DNA of 64,000 bases from Aphidius gifuensis (lineage: Eukaryota > Arthropoda > Insecta > Hymenoptera > Braconidae). Positions within the stretch are counted from its first letter, which is position 1, and every line of letters starts with the position of its first letter. Below, in pieces: positions 1 to 11,788 of this stretch. The position numbers and the translations under genes are program-made. Where the stretch lies: assembly GCF_014905175.1 (NCBI RefSeq), contig NC_057788.1:13541404-13605403 (forward strand), read 5' to 3'. Under the pieces are notes generated by a model. The model saw only the letters and a program-made list of their open reading frames with translations. It did no database searches and was not told the origin of the DNA.

Positions 1-360
1 AATATTCAAGAAAAATAAATATAATTTTAATTTAAGGTAGACGAGCGAGTCTCGTCAGAGGAGTTTTGAAAGGAGGGTAATCTGTGACGTCATATTGTGT
101 ATTCGCTGTTAGCCTAGGCAGCTGTTGAAGCTCGCGGAATGGAGCAATCAGAGCAAACCAGTGCATATTATCACCGGTAACGGCGCTAGTAAGTCGAATG
201 CACTAACTCACATGTTGTTTTTTTTTTTTCTTTCCATCAAGTTCAATGATTTTTTTTTTTTGCGTTTATATATATATATACAATTAATTATAGTTGAATT
301 ATTTCATTGCTTAATTTCAATTTCTAAGTTTAAATTATGTTTTTAATTGTCAATTATTGA
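1..360. other. Left edge, no gene established
   Basis: The first 200 bases are richer in G+C than what follows and contain an exon-like start: an ATG at 139 opens 13 codons and runs into a possible donor (CCG|GTAACG, cut after 176). No partner exon could be tied to it in phase, so it is only a candidate 5' exon. The rest, 200-360, is T-rich low-complexity sequence with a short TA microsatellite near 272-282. Confidence 0.25.
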
Positions 361-1040
361 TTATTTTAATTTTCTAATAAAATGTAAGTTAAATGTCAAC
401 GATTTATTGGTGTAACATCTGGAAAATCTGAATGTCGTATTTTGATCATCAGAATTATCATCATCTTGATTTTTAGGACAGTTGAATGTTGAGTTTGGAG
501 ATGGTTGTAAATGAATACTGTCATTAATGTTTTGATTTTTACTCAATAATATTATGAGTCTGAATCTGTTGTTACAATGCGTAGCTTAAATGATTGGGCG
601 AATCAGTATCATATGTAGCATTAGAAATTAATAATTTTCTAACTGATGGTGTTGACAATGCACTTTTAAATTCACTTAATGTAAATGTTTCATTATCATT
701 TTTTTTTTTGACAAACTATCTGATGATTCTGTAGATGTCTCATTATTGTCTATTGACATATTATTATTTGATAAACATGTATTAACAATTTTGTTATATT
801 TTGTTATAAGTTATAACTTATAACATTAACTAGTTCCGTGAATGTGGCATGATTTCTTTTTTCAAATGAAGTTAAATTCCCAAATTTTCACTATTAAAAA
901 CATTTAATGATTCAGTAAAAGATTTATTATTTTTTTCGGCCCAATACATCAACGATTCAGACGTTCAAGTATTATTTGTATTAGTAAGAGTTTTACTGTG
1001 AAAACTATCGTCAATTTTACCATTTGAAAATATTGCAAAG
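361..1040 (-). pseudogene. Decayed Ser/Asn/Asp-rich coding remnant
   Basis: Read on the minus strand, three neighbouring pieces look like coding sequence that has lost its frame. They lie at about 1035-850, 800-572 and 546-361. The middle piece starts near 758 with MSIDNNETSTESSD and continues, after a break at the T11 run (about 690-700), with a stretch containing FTLSEFKSALSTPSVRKLL. The last piece contains QDDDNSDDQNTTFRFSR. The composition (Ser, Thr, Asn, Asp rich, no obvious domain) resembles a disordered linker. In-frame stops interrupt the first piece. I do not recognise the family. It could be an old exon of the host or of a mobile element; it is unlikely to be random because codon-like periodicity persists through three pieces. 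Confidence 0.35.
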
Positions 1041-1384
1041 AAATTAATGTAGACCACAAATTAATGTATTTCGTTTGATCCTTTTCTTAGATACATTTAC
1101 AAAATTTATTATAAATCATTTGACCTGACAAGTAAGCAAAATGACTAAGCTATTTAATATTTAATTAATTTTTTTTAACTTAATTGATGGAAGGTTTAAA
1201 ATACTAAAATTTAAAAAAACGAAATAAAAAAATAGTCCATTTTTTTTCGATTGATATATTATACTCAAACAACTACTTTCATTTATAAATGAGCAAAAAA
1301 ATTCATATAATATTAATTTTGTTCTTTTACATATAAAACTGAACAAATTTATACGATTAAAATTTAATAAAGATGTCATCCGGT

Positions 1385-2628
1385 ACAATATCCGTGGTGA
1401 CAAATTTTATGACAGATCCTGTATGCTTTTTTTTCGTGAAAAAACTATTGGCTACAACAGAATTTTGATATCTCGAATTCTTTTACAAACTAAAAAAAAA
1501 AAAAAAAACAATAAAAAATCATTATATTTTAGCTAACTTCACAATAAACAGTGAAATAATAACAAAATAAAAACCTTTCAGTGTAAAGTTAGCTAAAATG
1601 AATTAATTTTTTTGAATAAGATAAATAGGTTTAAAAAAAAATCAATTTCAGAATCGACTTTAATAGTATTTTATGACGAGAAATAATACGGATAGATCGT
1701 ATTGTTGATATTTTTCGAAATATTAAGCTTTAAAGGTGGAAAATATCGAAATTTTTTTTTATTTTGCTATTTTTTCTAATAATAAATTTTTTTTAAATAA
1801 ATATTAGAAATTATTCAAGTAGTATTTTTTAAGGAGAAAGCAATGGTGATTATAAAAATTTTATATCTCTAACCGTTTTTGAAATATTAATTATTGAAAA
1901 TAAAATATATCGATATATTTATATAGTAACTAGTCATAACCAGAAAAAACTAGATTCCCTAGTTATATTTCGATTTGCATGAAGAAAAATGTTATGCTTA
2001 GCCTCTACATCTTTTTCTTAGCGGCTAAATTTTCAACTCAGCTACATTTTTTACTTAGCTAAATATTTTACTTAGCTACATCTTTTACTTAGTCTCAATT
2101 ATAGCCAAACACACAAATCTACATAATTTTACCAGCTTAATTTTCCCTTCATTAACATCTTTTCCTTCGCCGCTACATCTTTAACTTTATAAAAGTTATA
2201 TTTTTTATTTAAATCGAAATATAACTATGGAATCTAGTTTTTTCTAGTTATAACTCGTTACTATATAAATATATCTAAATTTTGAATTTTCAATAATTAA
2301 TTATTCAAAAACGGTTAGAGTTATTATATTTTTTAAAAATTTTTTATCAGTAAAAAATAGAAAAATAATAAAAAATGTCGATATTTTTTACCTTTAAAGC
2401 TCGAAAAATATTGAAGATACGATTTTGCTGTTTATTATATGTTATTCCTCGTAAAAAATACTATTCAAATCGATCCTAAAATTAATTTTTCTCCGAACTG
2501 TTTGTTCATTAAAGAATTGACAAAAAAAAGTTCGATATCTTGTTTCTTCAATATCTCGAAAAGAATTCGAGATATCGAAAAGACGTTCTAATTTCAGTCA
2601 TAAAATTCTGTCACTACGGATATCGTAA
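1385..2628. mobile_element. Foldback (long inverted repeat) element
   Basis: The arm at about 1385-1985 is matched, reversed and complemented, by about 2210-2628. Matching landmarks include ATATCCGT-GTGAC at the outer ends (1389 region and 2607-2622), TATCTCGAATTCTTTT (1470 region; its complement at 2555 region), AGCTTTAAAGGT (1725 region; 2390 region), CTAACCGTTTTTGAA (1870 region; 2303 region), and AACTAGATTCC (1950 region; 2230 region). The arms have diverged by indels, so this is an old insertion. The 220-base spacer repeats a short unit around CTTAGCTACATCTTTTACTT. No protein-coding capacity is visible, so it is non-autonomous. I could not fix a target-site duplication. Confidence 0.75.
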
Positions 2629-2756
2629 TCTTGCCTTTTTTTTCTTGGTCTTATCTCGATGTTTTTTTTAAATTGAACAAAGATTATAAAAATTATGCAA
2701 TTTGATGATAAACTTTAGTTAAATTTTTAAGCAAATTTATATTTGTTTGTTTAATA

Positions 2757-4566
2757 GAACGATGAAGATTCATTTGAGCAGAGCGTCACTGGAAATATTA
2801 TGGACTACACAGATATTACTCATGCAGATGTTGTGAACCTCATAAAAACAAAACGTTATGTAGACAAGACTCGTTTTCTTTGCAATTTGTTAAATCGAGA
2901 AGGGCAGTATGTATTTGTTCGACCAAGAAGATTTGGTAAGACTATATTACTTAATACTCTTAAGATTATTTGCGACATTGAAGAACGAAAAAAATTTCTT
3001 GAATCATATGAAATTTACAAGAATAATAAGTATCAGTGGGTAAAATATCCAGTGATATTCATAGATTTTGCTAAAATTTCACAAGAATCGCTTGAGGCAT
3101 TTAAAAAAGATTTATCATCTGTACTTGGAGATATTGCTGACTTACATGGGGTACAAATTGATATAAGCAAAGATCCGAAAGAGATATTCTGCCATCGTAT
3201 ACTCGAAAAATTCATTAAAAAATTGAAGGAACAATATAACCAGAGGGTAGTCGAATTAATTGACGAATACGACTACCCAGTTGTTCACGCAAAAAGCGCT
3301 TTAAAAACAAGAATTTACTCAACAGTAAAAGAGATATATAATATATGTTAAAAGGGAATTTCGAACTTATTAAATTATGTGTTTCTACTGGAATAACGAC
3401 CTTAAAATTATCAGACAATTCTGGGCCCAATAATATAAATTACATTACTCTTAATGGAAATTATGATACAATGTGCGGCTTTACTAAGGATGAAATAAAA
3501 AAAAACTTCATGCCTCAACTGGAAAAGTTTGCTGAGAAATTTTACAATGAAGAAAAAAAAAAAAATATATAAAGAAGGTGATGATAAAAATTGTAAAATT
3601 CTAAATTTTGAAAAATTTGCTTGTGATGAAAAAAGTCGTGATATATTAATACGAATTGCAAAAAACATACCAACTACAATGCCAGAAAAGTTAGATATAG
3701 TTATCGAAGAAATACTGAATGAATTCAAACAAAAGTACAATGGGTACAACTTTACTTATTGTCATGATAGTAATACAGTTTATAATCCGTATTCAGTTTT
3801 GAAATGTATGGAAGAGTGTAAATTCGACAATTATTGGTTTATTTTTGATAGACCATCAGCTATTGTCAATAGAATGATAACGCATCGAAATGAATTTCAA
3901 AAATTTTTTAGTGACAAAGATTTAAAAACTACCAAAGTTGCTTTGGACACTAGAGAAGATAACGAACATGACTTGTAAGTAATGATGTTCCAAGCCGGAT
4001 ATCTCACAATTGTAAACAGAGAACATGATACTAGTATTTTAAAGTATCCCAATAATGAAGTTGGTGATAACTTCATTAAGTATTTCAAAGAAAAGCTTAG
4101 AGGAAATTGGTCTATTGACATTTCAAATATAACGACAATAATTCAAAGCTTGAAAGAAATGAATATATATCCATTAATTGAGGGTTTAAATAATAATTTA
4201 CTGGCAATGAAATGTAGAATGTTACCACCGGACATCGAATGGAGTATCCATATGTTTTGCCTTGCGTGTTTAGAAATGTATGGTTCTATAGCAGATTGTA
4301 AAATGATATGTAAGCCTGAATGTACTGCAGGTGGTGGATATACTGACATGATTTTAACAATAGATCTCAACATATGTTACGTAATTGAATTCAAGTATAT
4401 AAAAGAAAACACCACATCAGAAAGATTTGAATTTATCGAGATATTCGCAAAAAACAAAAGTCTAAAAGGCATTATTCAAATAGTTAATAGAAAATTTTAC
4501 GCCGATGAGACGCGTCATTATGACAAAGTTATAATTGTTTCAATCCTTGGTTATCAAAGACAATAA
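2757..4566 (+). pseudogene. AAA-ATPase-like / PD-(D/E)XK nuclease family gene, broken
   Basis: The protein would be about 590 residues. The first part holds the family's short P-loop FVRPRRFGKT (2920-2949) and an acidic Walker B-like VVELIDEYDYP (3250-3281). The next part has ITLNGNYDTMCGFT, then YNGYNFTY and YNPYSVLKCMEE, and the C-terminal part has the nuclease-like GGYTDMILTIDLNICYVIEF (D and the E-F-K triad, 4333-4395). This order matches Pfam AAA-ATPase_like followed by the DUF1703-type PD-(D/E)XK domain. The reading frame extends upstream of the ATG at 2800 to a good acceptor (TTTAATAG|AACGAT, exon start 2757), so an upstream exon probably existed. The frame breaks near 3345-3351 and in the A-run at 3552-3563, and an in-frame TAA stands at 3976-3978. 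The family is typical of bacteria, fungi and some arthropod genomes; the cellular role is unknown. It is a likely horizontal acquisition or mobile-element cargo. Confidence 0.8.
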
Positions 4567-6890
4567 GTAGTGTACCTAATAGAGTTCTGGACCAGAAGGA
4601 GGTCGAAAAAAGGTAGATAGGCGAGGAGACAGGGGACTGCAACTCGGTCGGTAAAACAGAGATGGTAAAGAAAGTTTTCATTCGAATTCCCAGTTGTTGA
4701 TAATGCAGAGATGGTAAAGAAATTTGTCATTTGATGGTTTGAATTACCAATTGTCATATGTCGGTAATACAGATTTGAACAAATTTTGTCATTTTAACGT
4801 GTGATTTTTCATGTCCCATGCCCCATGTCTTAGATTTTATGTCCCATATATCATTTGATTGTGTAAATTCCCAATTGTCATACGTCGGTAATACAGATTT
4901 GGAAAAATTTTGTCATTTAAACGTGCGATTTGTCATGACCTAAGTCCAGGGGCATAGCTCAAATCTCATATCCTACATACATATATATTGTTAAATTGGA
5001 TATTGCTGTAACTAAAAAAAAATAAAATTGAAATGAATTTTTATTGTATTTTCGGATGACACATGAAACTTTCATCGCGGTCGGTAATGAATATTCCTAC
5101 TTTAACGACTGATGGTAAATTAGATTTGCCAAGTTTCGGCAGTCAACCAAATATGTAATAAAAATTTTTCAGAAATTTCAAAAATATTTTTGGAAATTTA
5201 CCAAAAATATTCTCTATTTTAGATCGACTTCTGAAAATTTTTCTTGTCAGCAATAAATTTACTCGAAATATTAATTTTTTATTATTATTCATTTATTTTT
5301 CAATACTATCATAGGACTGTAAGCTGACGTCATCATTCAGTTTTTTAACTTGAATATCAATCCAACATGAAAATACAAAAAAATAATTCTCGTAAAATGT
5401 TTTCAAAGATGAAAAAATGGAGAGTCATCAAAAAAGTTAAGTCAACTATGTTACGTCTTGGTATAATCTAGAATTAAAAATCAATAATAAATAATAATTT
5501 AATAAATTCAACAGATACAATAATGCCGAACAAGCAATAAAAATTTTCTTTTTTTGAATAATAAATTATTTTTTTTCATTCACACGAAATAAAAATTCAC
5601 ATTTTGCATTTTTATAAAATAATTCATTTTTATATTGTTTTTTTTATAAATTTTGGTAAGCAGTTTGCAAAGTCACCTCTGCAACGCGAGATGCCACATC
5701 CGTTGAAGTTACTAAATTATTATTTTTTAAAATGTTTAAACAATTAGAATAATGCTAACTACTATTGGAGCCATTGAATTTGATTGGTTCAAGAAATGGC
5801 ACCACTTTTCATCCCTACCTAACAATTAATTTTTATGGGAATATTTTTATTTTTAATTTTAAGGAGCGTCACTCTCGTGATAACTTTTATCTGAACAACA
5901 TCTAATCAAATTTTAAATCAATCTAATTCGAATTAAATACTTAGTAAAATTTCATAAATTTATCTTAAAAATTATTAATCATTTTAATTGATAAAAATAT
6001 AAATAAAATAAATTTAATTCTTTTAAAGAAAGTAATAATAAATAAATAATATTATCAGTGCATTAAAACTTAATTAAATAACTGTGACAAATAATTATTC
6101 CTACAAATTTTACCCTTCCTCAATCCTAACATTGACTGTGAATTTTTCCGGGGTGTCATTTTTCTGTGCTACGAGTTTGTGTTACCTACTGGATTATTCC
6201 AAATTATCAACATCATCAGGCGACCATCCAGATTGACACGTCTCTATACTTTAATTTTGGATAAACCACAACAACAAGGTAGAATCTACAAAATTTACAC
6301 ATTCCCTCCTAACCCGTAACCCTGTAAGGAATAACAAAACAAGAGGATTTTGAATAAAACGTTAAATATCAAGTTGATTGAACTAAATTATTCCTAACAA
6401 ATTAGACTATTAGTTTTCAAGTTAAATATTCTTCCTTTTTTTCGTTATTTCATAGACTAATTTAATTAAATCAACTTGGTACGTAACAACTATATTTTTT
6501 ATTTTTCTAAAATAATATAAATCATTGTTTTAATCATGCATCGCTTTTTATTTTTGCTTACTTTGCACATTATTATTTTTCTTTTCAAGTCAAATGTATT
6601 GTTCTTTTTATTTATTAAACATATTTTATGTTGATTGCACGGTAATTTATTCATCTTTCATTAGTCAGTGGTCAGTTGATCTCGCGACAACTACTTCCTT
6701 CTGATTATTAAAAAAATTATATAATAAAGAAAAAAAATATAGTCAAGTCCCCCAAGGTGCTTCCTAAGTGTTCCGTAGGATTTTTTATTTTTTTTTTTGT
6801 TGTTTGATTTGTTTTTTCATTTTGTTGTAAAATAAATGACTTTTTTTTTCGTTTTGTTTTATTTTCTAATGGTGTTTATTTCTGTTGTTT
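4567..6890. other. Non-coding stretch with an imperfect 124-base duplication
   Basis: No gene is supported here. From about 4725 to 4945 a unit is present twice at about 124-base spacing; both copies share CATTTGAT, AATTGTCATA-GTCGGTAATA and CAGATTTG--AAATTTTGTC, and a weaker third start lies near 4680. An imperfect hairpin of about 120 bases spans 6365-6480 (AATCAACTTGG-type ends). The rest is A/T-rich sequence with homopolymers. At 6767-6780 the 14-mer AGTGTTCCGTAGGA is the exact reverse complement of 7757-7770. Confidence 0.5.
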
Positions 6891-7657
6891 AATAAAAAAA
6901 AAATAAACGACCGAAAAATTTCAAAAAAATAACGTAAAGTCTACAGATGAAGCGTCATCGATTGAAACATTGCCGAAATCGATCTGTCAATATTTGAAAT
7001 TGGGCCCTATCGAAAAATGGAAATATTAAATCTAATAAGGCCCAAAAATTGAAAATAAATATGATAATTGCTTTTGGGAAGAAAAAAAAACATAAATTTC
7101 ATTTAACATCAACTAATTCGGTTCGGCGGTTCAAAAAATATCTTGCAAAAACAAATTCTGACACTACATTTTGTTTAATAAAAAAAAAAGTAAACGACCA
7201 AAAAACTTAAAAAAAATATCGTAGTGTCTACAGATGAAGCGTCGTCGATTGAATCATTGCCAGATCCGATCCGTCAATATTTGAAATTGGGCCCTGTAGA
7301 AAAATGGCACTATCACAACTGATAAGGGCCAAAAATTGAAAATAAATACGATGATTGCTTTTGGGAAAAAAAAAAACATAAATTTCATTCAACATCAACT
7401 AATTCGGTTCGGCGGTTCAAAAAATATCTTGCAAAAACAAATTCTGACACTACATTTTGTTTAATAAAAAAAAAAATAAACGACCAAAAAACTTCAAAAA
7501 AATATCGTAGAGTCTACAGATGAAGCGTCGTCGATTGAATCATTGCCGGATCCGATCCGTCAATATTTGAAATTGGGCCCTGTAGAAAAATGGCACTATC
7601 ACAACTGATAAGGGCCAAAAATTGAAAATAAATACGATGATTGCTTTTGGGAAAAAA
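6891..7657. repeat. Tandem repeat, 286-287 base unit, about 2.7 copies
   Basis: Three head-to-tail copies begin at the A-runs near 6891, 7178 and 7464 (the landmark ACGACC falls at 6907, 7194 and 7480). The third copy stops at about 7657. Copies two and three are almost identical; copy one is more diverged. Each unit has a less A/T-rich centre that reads as STDEASSIESLPDPIRQYL in one frame on the plus strand, followed by stops. That may be a captured piece of a gene or chance. The array abuts the left side of the Polinton-like remnant. Confidence 0.9.
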
Positions 7658-7774
7658 AATGGAACCTAATGGGCTTCATAGAAGCCAATTCGATTCATAA
7701 CTTTTATTTTTATCGCGAAATAACAAAAAGTCACACGAAAAGTGAAAACATAAGTGTCCTACGGAACACTAAAA

Positions 7775-8725
7775 ATGTATTCTATCGAAAGGAGTGAGAA
7801 GCTTGTTAACATTTTAAGTGCGGGTTATTCATCCGCAAATACTATTGAGAAAATTGATCGATGGATCAAATGGGGCAATGTAAATATAAAATTACAGAAT
7901 AAATTTTTAAAAAATTTAGCTGATTCTGTAGGTTCAAAAATAAGAATAGCAACTACGTTAACTGAACGAAAAGTTACAAGTAAAAAGTTACAAGTCAAAA
8001 GAAAAAAAACTTTACACCATGGCGCGGGTATGAGCACTCATCATGAACCAATATTGTATGACAGAGTAAAACGGAGTAATTTGAATTATATTTTTAAAGG
8101 AAATATCAAAGCTGGAAGTGTGACAAATCTTTATCATATAAGAATTGAAGATTTTTTGAGAGATGCTCAAACTGTTGTCAGCAAAAAACTAAAAGCTTTT
8201 TTGAAAAAAAAAATTAATCTCAAGATCAATTCATGTTTACATTGTGAATATGAGGTTTTGAAAGACGACCAAGACGTTAGAGAAATTAAATCATTTAATA
8301 CGAAAAATGCTGTTATTTTACCAACAACAAATCTCGATGACTGGTTCGATGAATATTTTTATGATCCTATATTGAAGAAAATAGAGGAATTTAATCTTGG
8401 TATTTCTGGTTGGAGCTTGAAAAAAATTCAAAGCATAATCTTCACTGTATACAAATATCAACCATTGCGTGGTGGTGCTTCCACGTTTGTTAAAATGCCT
8501 GATGACATCAGGAAAAAAAAGCAGTTTTGAATATAGAAAATAGAGATAATTTTTGTTTTTTGTGGTGTGTAACTGCAGCTTTGCATCCTGCACAAATACA
8601 TACGAATCGTGTGGCATCATATCCACATTTTAGTACAATATTATCATATGATGGAATACCTTTTCCAATGAAGCTGCGAGACATACCAAAATTTGAAAAA
8701 CTCAACAATTTGAAAATAAATATTT
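7775..8725 (+). pseudogene. Polinton-associated polymerase N-terminal-type protein, frameshifted
   Basis: I take the start at the ATG at 7775; an upstream GTG at 7754 is in frame but lies within the TCCTACGGAACACT repeat. The protein would be about 315 residues. The N-terminal half is basic. The C-terminal half has WFDEYFYDPILKKIEEF, then LRGGASTFVKMP. After a one-base break in the A-run at about 8511-8518 comes NFCFLWCVTAALHPAQ (8551-8600) and PMKLRDIPKFEKLNN. This block, with a Cys-x-x-Trp-x-x-x-x-Ala-Leu-His-Pro centre, is what I know from the proteins that precede protein-primed family B DNA polymerases in arthropod Polintons. No polymerase domain follows; the frame ends at 8725 just before the GAT repeat. 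The break is in a homopolymer and so could be a consensus error. Confidence 0.6.
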
Positions 8726-8785
8726 AAAAAAAAAAAAGTTACGAATAATAATGACAGTATTTTTGATGATGAATGTTTTTCGGCT

Positions 8786-8927
<142 letters not shown>

Positions 8928-9010
8928 AATAATAATATTAATAATTATAAATAATAGTTATAATATATAAAAAAAAATGCAAAGTAAGCACATCTTTTGT
9001 TTGATTTAAA

Positions 9011-9813
9011 GTGCTGACGTTTTATATTGTTGATGTTCGAAGATTTAATGATACTGATCAAAGTTTTATTGTGAAAGAATTTGCAATAGCAAATTTAAAT
9101 CAAGAAGATGATATCAAGTCGGTAGTATTCAAGTCATATGCCCATGAGTAAGTACATTATCATCTGCTTGCAAACTGACAAATAATTGGTTAACAAACAA
9201 TCATCATGGACTGTTATGGAACTCAGGAGATGTTGATTATGCTGAACACGGAAAAATTATAAATGATAGCCTTGAGTCATCAATTTACGTATATGTAAAA
9301 GGTCATGAGAAAAAAAAATGGCTCAGCAATATTATAAAAGACGATAAAACTATTATCGATTTGATTGATATGGATTGTCCAGCGCATGGCAAACTACCAA
9401 CTAAGGTATGTCAAAAAAACTATGTTCACCATCTGAGTTATCATCTCAATTTATGGACTCTCACTTGTGCATTGGATAATGTACAAAAACTGAGAGCATG
9501 GTTCCGAACTACCTGGGGATCAGTTTCATCATTGAAAAAATCGATTCAGCTATTTTGTCATCTTGAGAGTCCGGAAAAAATGGCAACAGAAGATATTGCA
9601 AATTTACCAGAGAGATATATTTTTCTGCTTACACCAAACTCAATTAATGCTGTATGGGACAAATCACCAGAAAAATTTGAAACAAAAAAAGATTTTCTTC
9701 AATATGAACGCTGCATTGAACATTATCATCATCAAGACGAAAAATTAGATGAATTTGACGGGCCATCACCCATGATAAAAGATTGTACATTATGTCAAAA
9801 TAAAAATAAATAA
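9011..9813 (+). pseudogene. Mobile-element-associated protein, unnamed family, frameshifted
   Basis: The first part (9011-9151) contains YIVDVRRFNDTDQSFIVKEF and ends at a stop. The second part (about 9181-9813), in a different frame, contains NHHGLLWNSGDVDYAEHG, SSIYVYVKGHEKKKWL, then CPAHGKLP and CALDNVQKLRAWF. I recognise this pattern (an IVKE motif, an NHHG-L-W turn, a VKG-E-KK-WL segment and a C-terminal Cys/His cluster ending at CTLCQNK) as a family repeated in many insect genomes near large DNA elements. I cannot name its biochemical role. The Cys/His positions would fit a zinc-binding end. A frame break lies between 9150 and 9181. Confidence 0.5.
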
Positions 9814-9966
9814 AAAAAAAATTTTTAACATACATTGTTGGTTCATTTATTATAATAATAATTTTTGATTTTCAGTAAGGAGAAAATAATCTATACAACA
9901 ATTTTTTTTTTTTCATGTACATTGTTTGATTTATTTAATTTTTTTTCTTTCTTTTACATATTTTTA

Positions 9967-11237
9967 TTATAAATATAGGATTGGTAAGTTTACAGGCATA
10001 TATTTAACGAGCTTGCGTACTGAACCACTAATTGGATTATATTCAACAATTCGATCATGAAAAATCAAACAATAAGCTGATGTTTGAGCTGGAAATTGTG
10101 TTGTTGATTCAAATTCGAGTCGAATATCTACTGGTCCAGATTTTAAAAATTCATTTTGCTTAGAACAATCTATGACAATAAGTGGAGCTTCTTCCAAAAA
10201 TTTTTGTCTTGTAAATAATGGTTGTGGTGTTTCTGTGTAATAGTAGGATGCTTGGAAATATGCAAACATATCATATAATAATGAGAATTGATTATAGGCA
10301 AAATCATTATTTAAATTCCCATCCGGATATGATTGTGAATTTAAAAACAGCTTAACATCACGCAAGTTACAATGATCAAAAACACTTGAATTGTTTGTTA
10401 CAGAGTTTTTTCGTCCTGTTTAGAAGCCTAAAATTATGTATCTCGGTTTTTCCAATTGTGTTGATGTTTTCACACTCTAATTTTGTTTTGTAGTTGCAGG
10501 TAATAGTGGATACTCGTACAATTCCCATGTACGAAAACTGATTGCTATGGATGGATACTTGGCAATGTAATTTAAAAGTTGAATTTTCTGTTTATCAGAC
10601 ACTTTGATATATGGAACAATCCATTCCACTTTTTGAAGTTTAATTTGTATTTTTTCGCCACTTTTTCTTTCCGCAGGTTGTTCTCGTAGACAGGCATTCA
10701 CATCACTATTTGCTCTTATTAGGATGAGTTCATGTTTTGCATTGATAATTATTTTTTTATAATCTTCAGCAAATCCTAGCAGCAGGCTCAGTGGTATTGA
10801 TATGTCAAAATAACCACTCGAATCGAATAATGATTCTTCATCAGACATTAACCATCCGGCATTCTCCAATAATGATTTTTGATTTGACTTAAGGAAATAT
10901 ATCCTTTCATAAGAGTCGTAAGACCAACATTTTTGCTCCTATCAATTTTAATTGCATTTATTTCATAGCGAATTTCTTCAAACATGTGTGCTATTGCCAT
11001 TCGTACCAATGAAGTTGTTTTTGGCACAGATTTTCCGTCACTTGTAAGAAATTGTCCAGTAATATGTAGTGAACTTTTACTTGGTAGTACACATAAATCT
11101 TGATGTTGAATTCCAATCCGGATTTCATCGTTGTTATTGAATGTTGAAGAGCCATTAGGCTGATGAGCATGTAACTCACAATGGGCAATTGATTCGTCAA
11201 AAATGATCGGTTCTTGTATACTAAAAATTTCATCCAT
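9967..11237 (-). pseudogene. Double-jelly-roll major capsid-like protein, broken
   Basis: Read on the minus strand from the ATG at 11237 (MDEIFSIQEPIIF), the product would be about 420 residues. The N-terminal part has IRIGIQHQDLCVLPSKSSLH and FEEIRYEINAIKIDRSKNVG. The middle part has FDISIPLSLLLGFAEDYKK and VEWIVPYIKVSD. The C-terminal part has RDVKLFLNSQSYPDGNLN, FVIDCSKQN-like LIVIDCSKQNEFLKSGPVD and YCLIFHDRIVEYNPISG. This is the 'double jelly roll-like' family found in insect Polinton/adintovirus-like elements. The frame is broken near 10880-10895, next to an A/T run, and there are two in-frame stops in the middle to C-terminal link (near 10476 and near 10421), neither in a homopolymer. 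The gene is therefore truly dead. It lies opposite in orientation to its neighbours. Confidence 0.75.
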
Positions 11238-11563
11238 GGTATAATACAAAAAAAGCAACAAAATGACACTTTTATTCCCGTAGATGTTGTTGACGTGGAC
11301 TGAGACCGAGACTCTTAAGAAACTGAATACTCTGATAGGTTATCGCTTTGCTTCCTTGCTTTTGACTGATTTTTTTTTGGCATAATGTCTCGCATTTATA
11401 GCTTTGCCCAATTATTCTATTATTATGTTTATTTTTTTTTCCTTTTTTTTAAAAAAAAACAATGCCCATATTTTTTTTTCCTATTTGACACTTTTAATGT
11501 GTAGTCGAATTGTAACTTCAACAAAACCAGATGAATCTAAATCAACAACAATAACACTTGGAG
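11238..11563. promoter_or_regulatory. Divergent intergenic space between capsid and basic-protein genes
   Basis: The capsid gene points left and the small basic-protein gene points right, so this 325-base gap would have held both promoters. It contains pyrimidine-rich runs and an A/T-rich core, but no TATA box or other signal that I can defend. Confidence 0.25.
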
Positions 11564-11788
11564 ATGACACCTAGACCTGTCAAAACATATGTAAATAAAA
11601 AAAAAGTAACATTTGCTCCTAATATTCGTGACAAATTCACTGGAAGGGGAGTGGATGTGGCGGTGCCAACTGCCCAAACTGCAACTTCACCAGTTCCAAA
11701 GATGGCGACGACTGATCTAGGAAATTCTCATCTAGGAACATTAAGGCGTCCGCGCAAAGAGACTCTTGTCGCAAGAGATATATTTTAG
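11564..11788 (+). CDS. Small basic element-encoded protein
   Basis: From the ATG at 11564 the product is 74 residues and basic (MTPRPVKTYVNKKKVTFAPN; later RRPRKETLVARDIF). I do not recognise a domain. The Arg/Lys content and position between the capsid and DUF8207-like genes would suit a DNA-condensing or minor virion protein, but that is inference. It is one of the few frames in the element with no break. Confidence 0.4.
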   Translation: MTPRPVKTYVNKKKVTFAPNIRDKFTGRGVDVAVPTAQTATSPVPKMATTDLGNSHLGTLRRPRKETLVARDIF

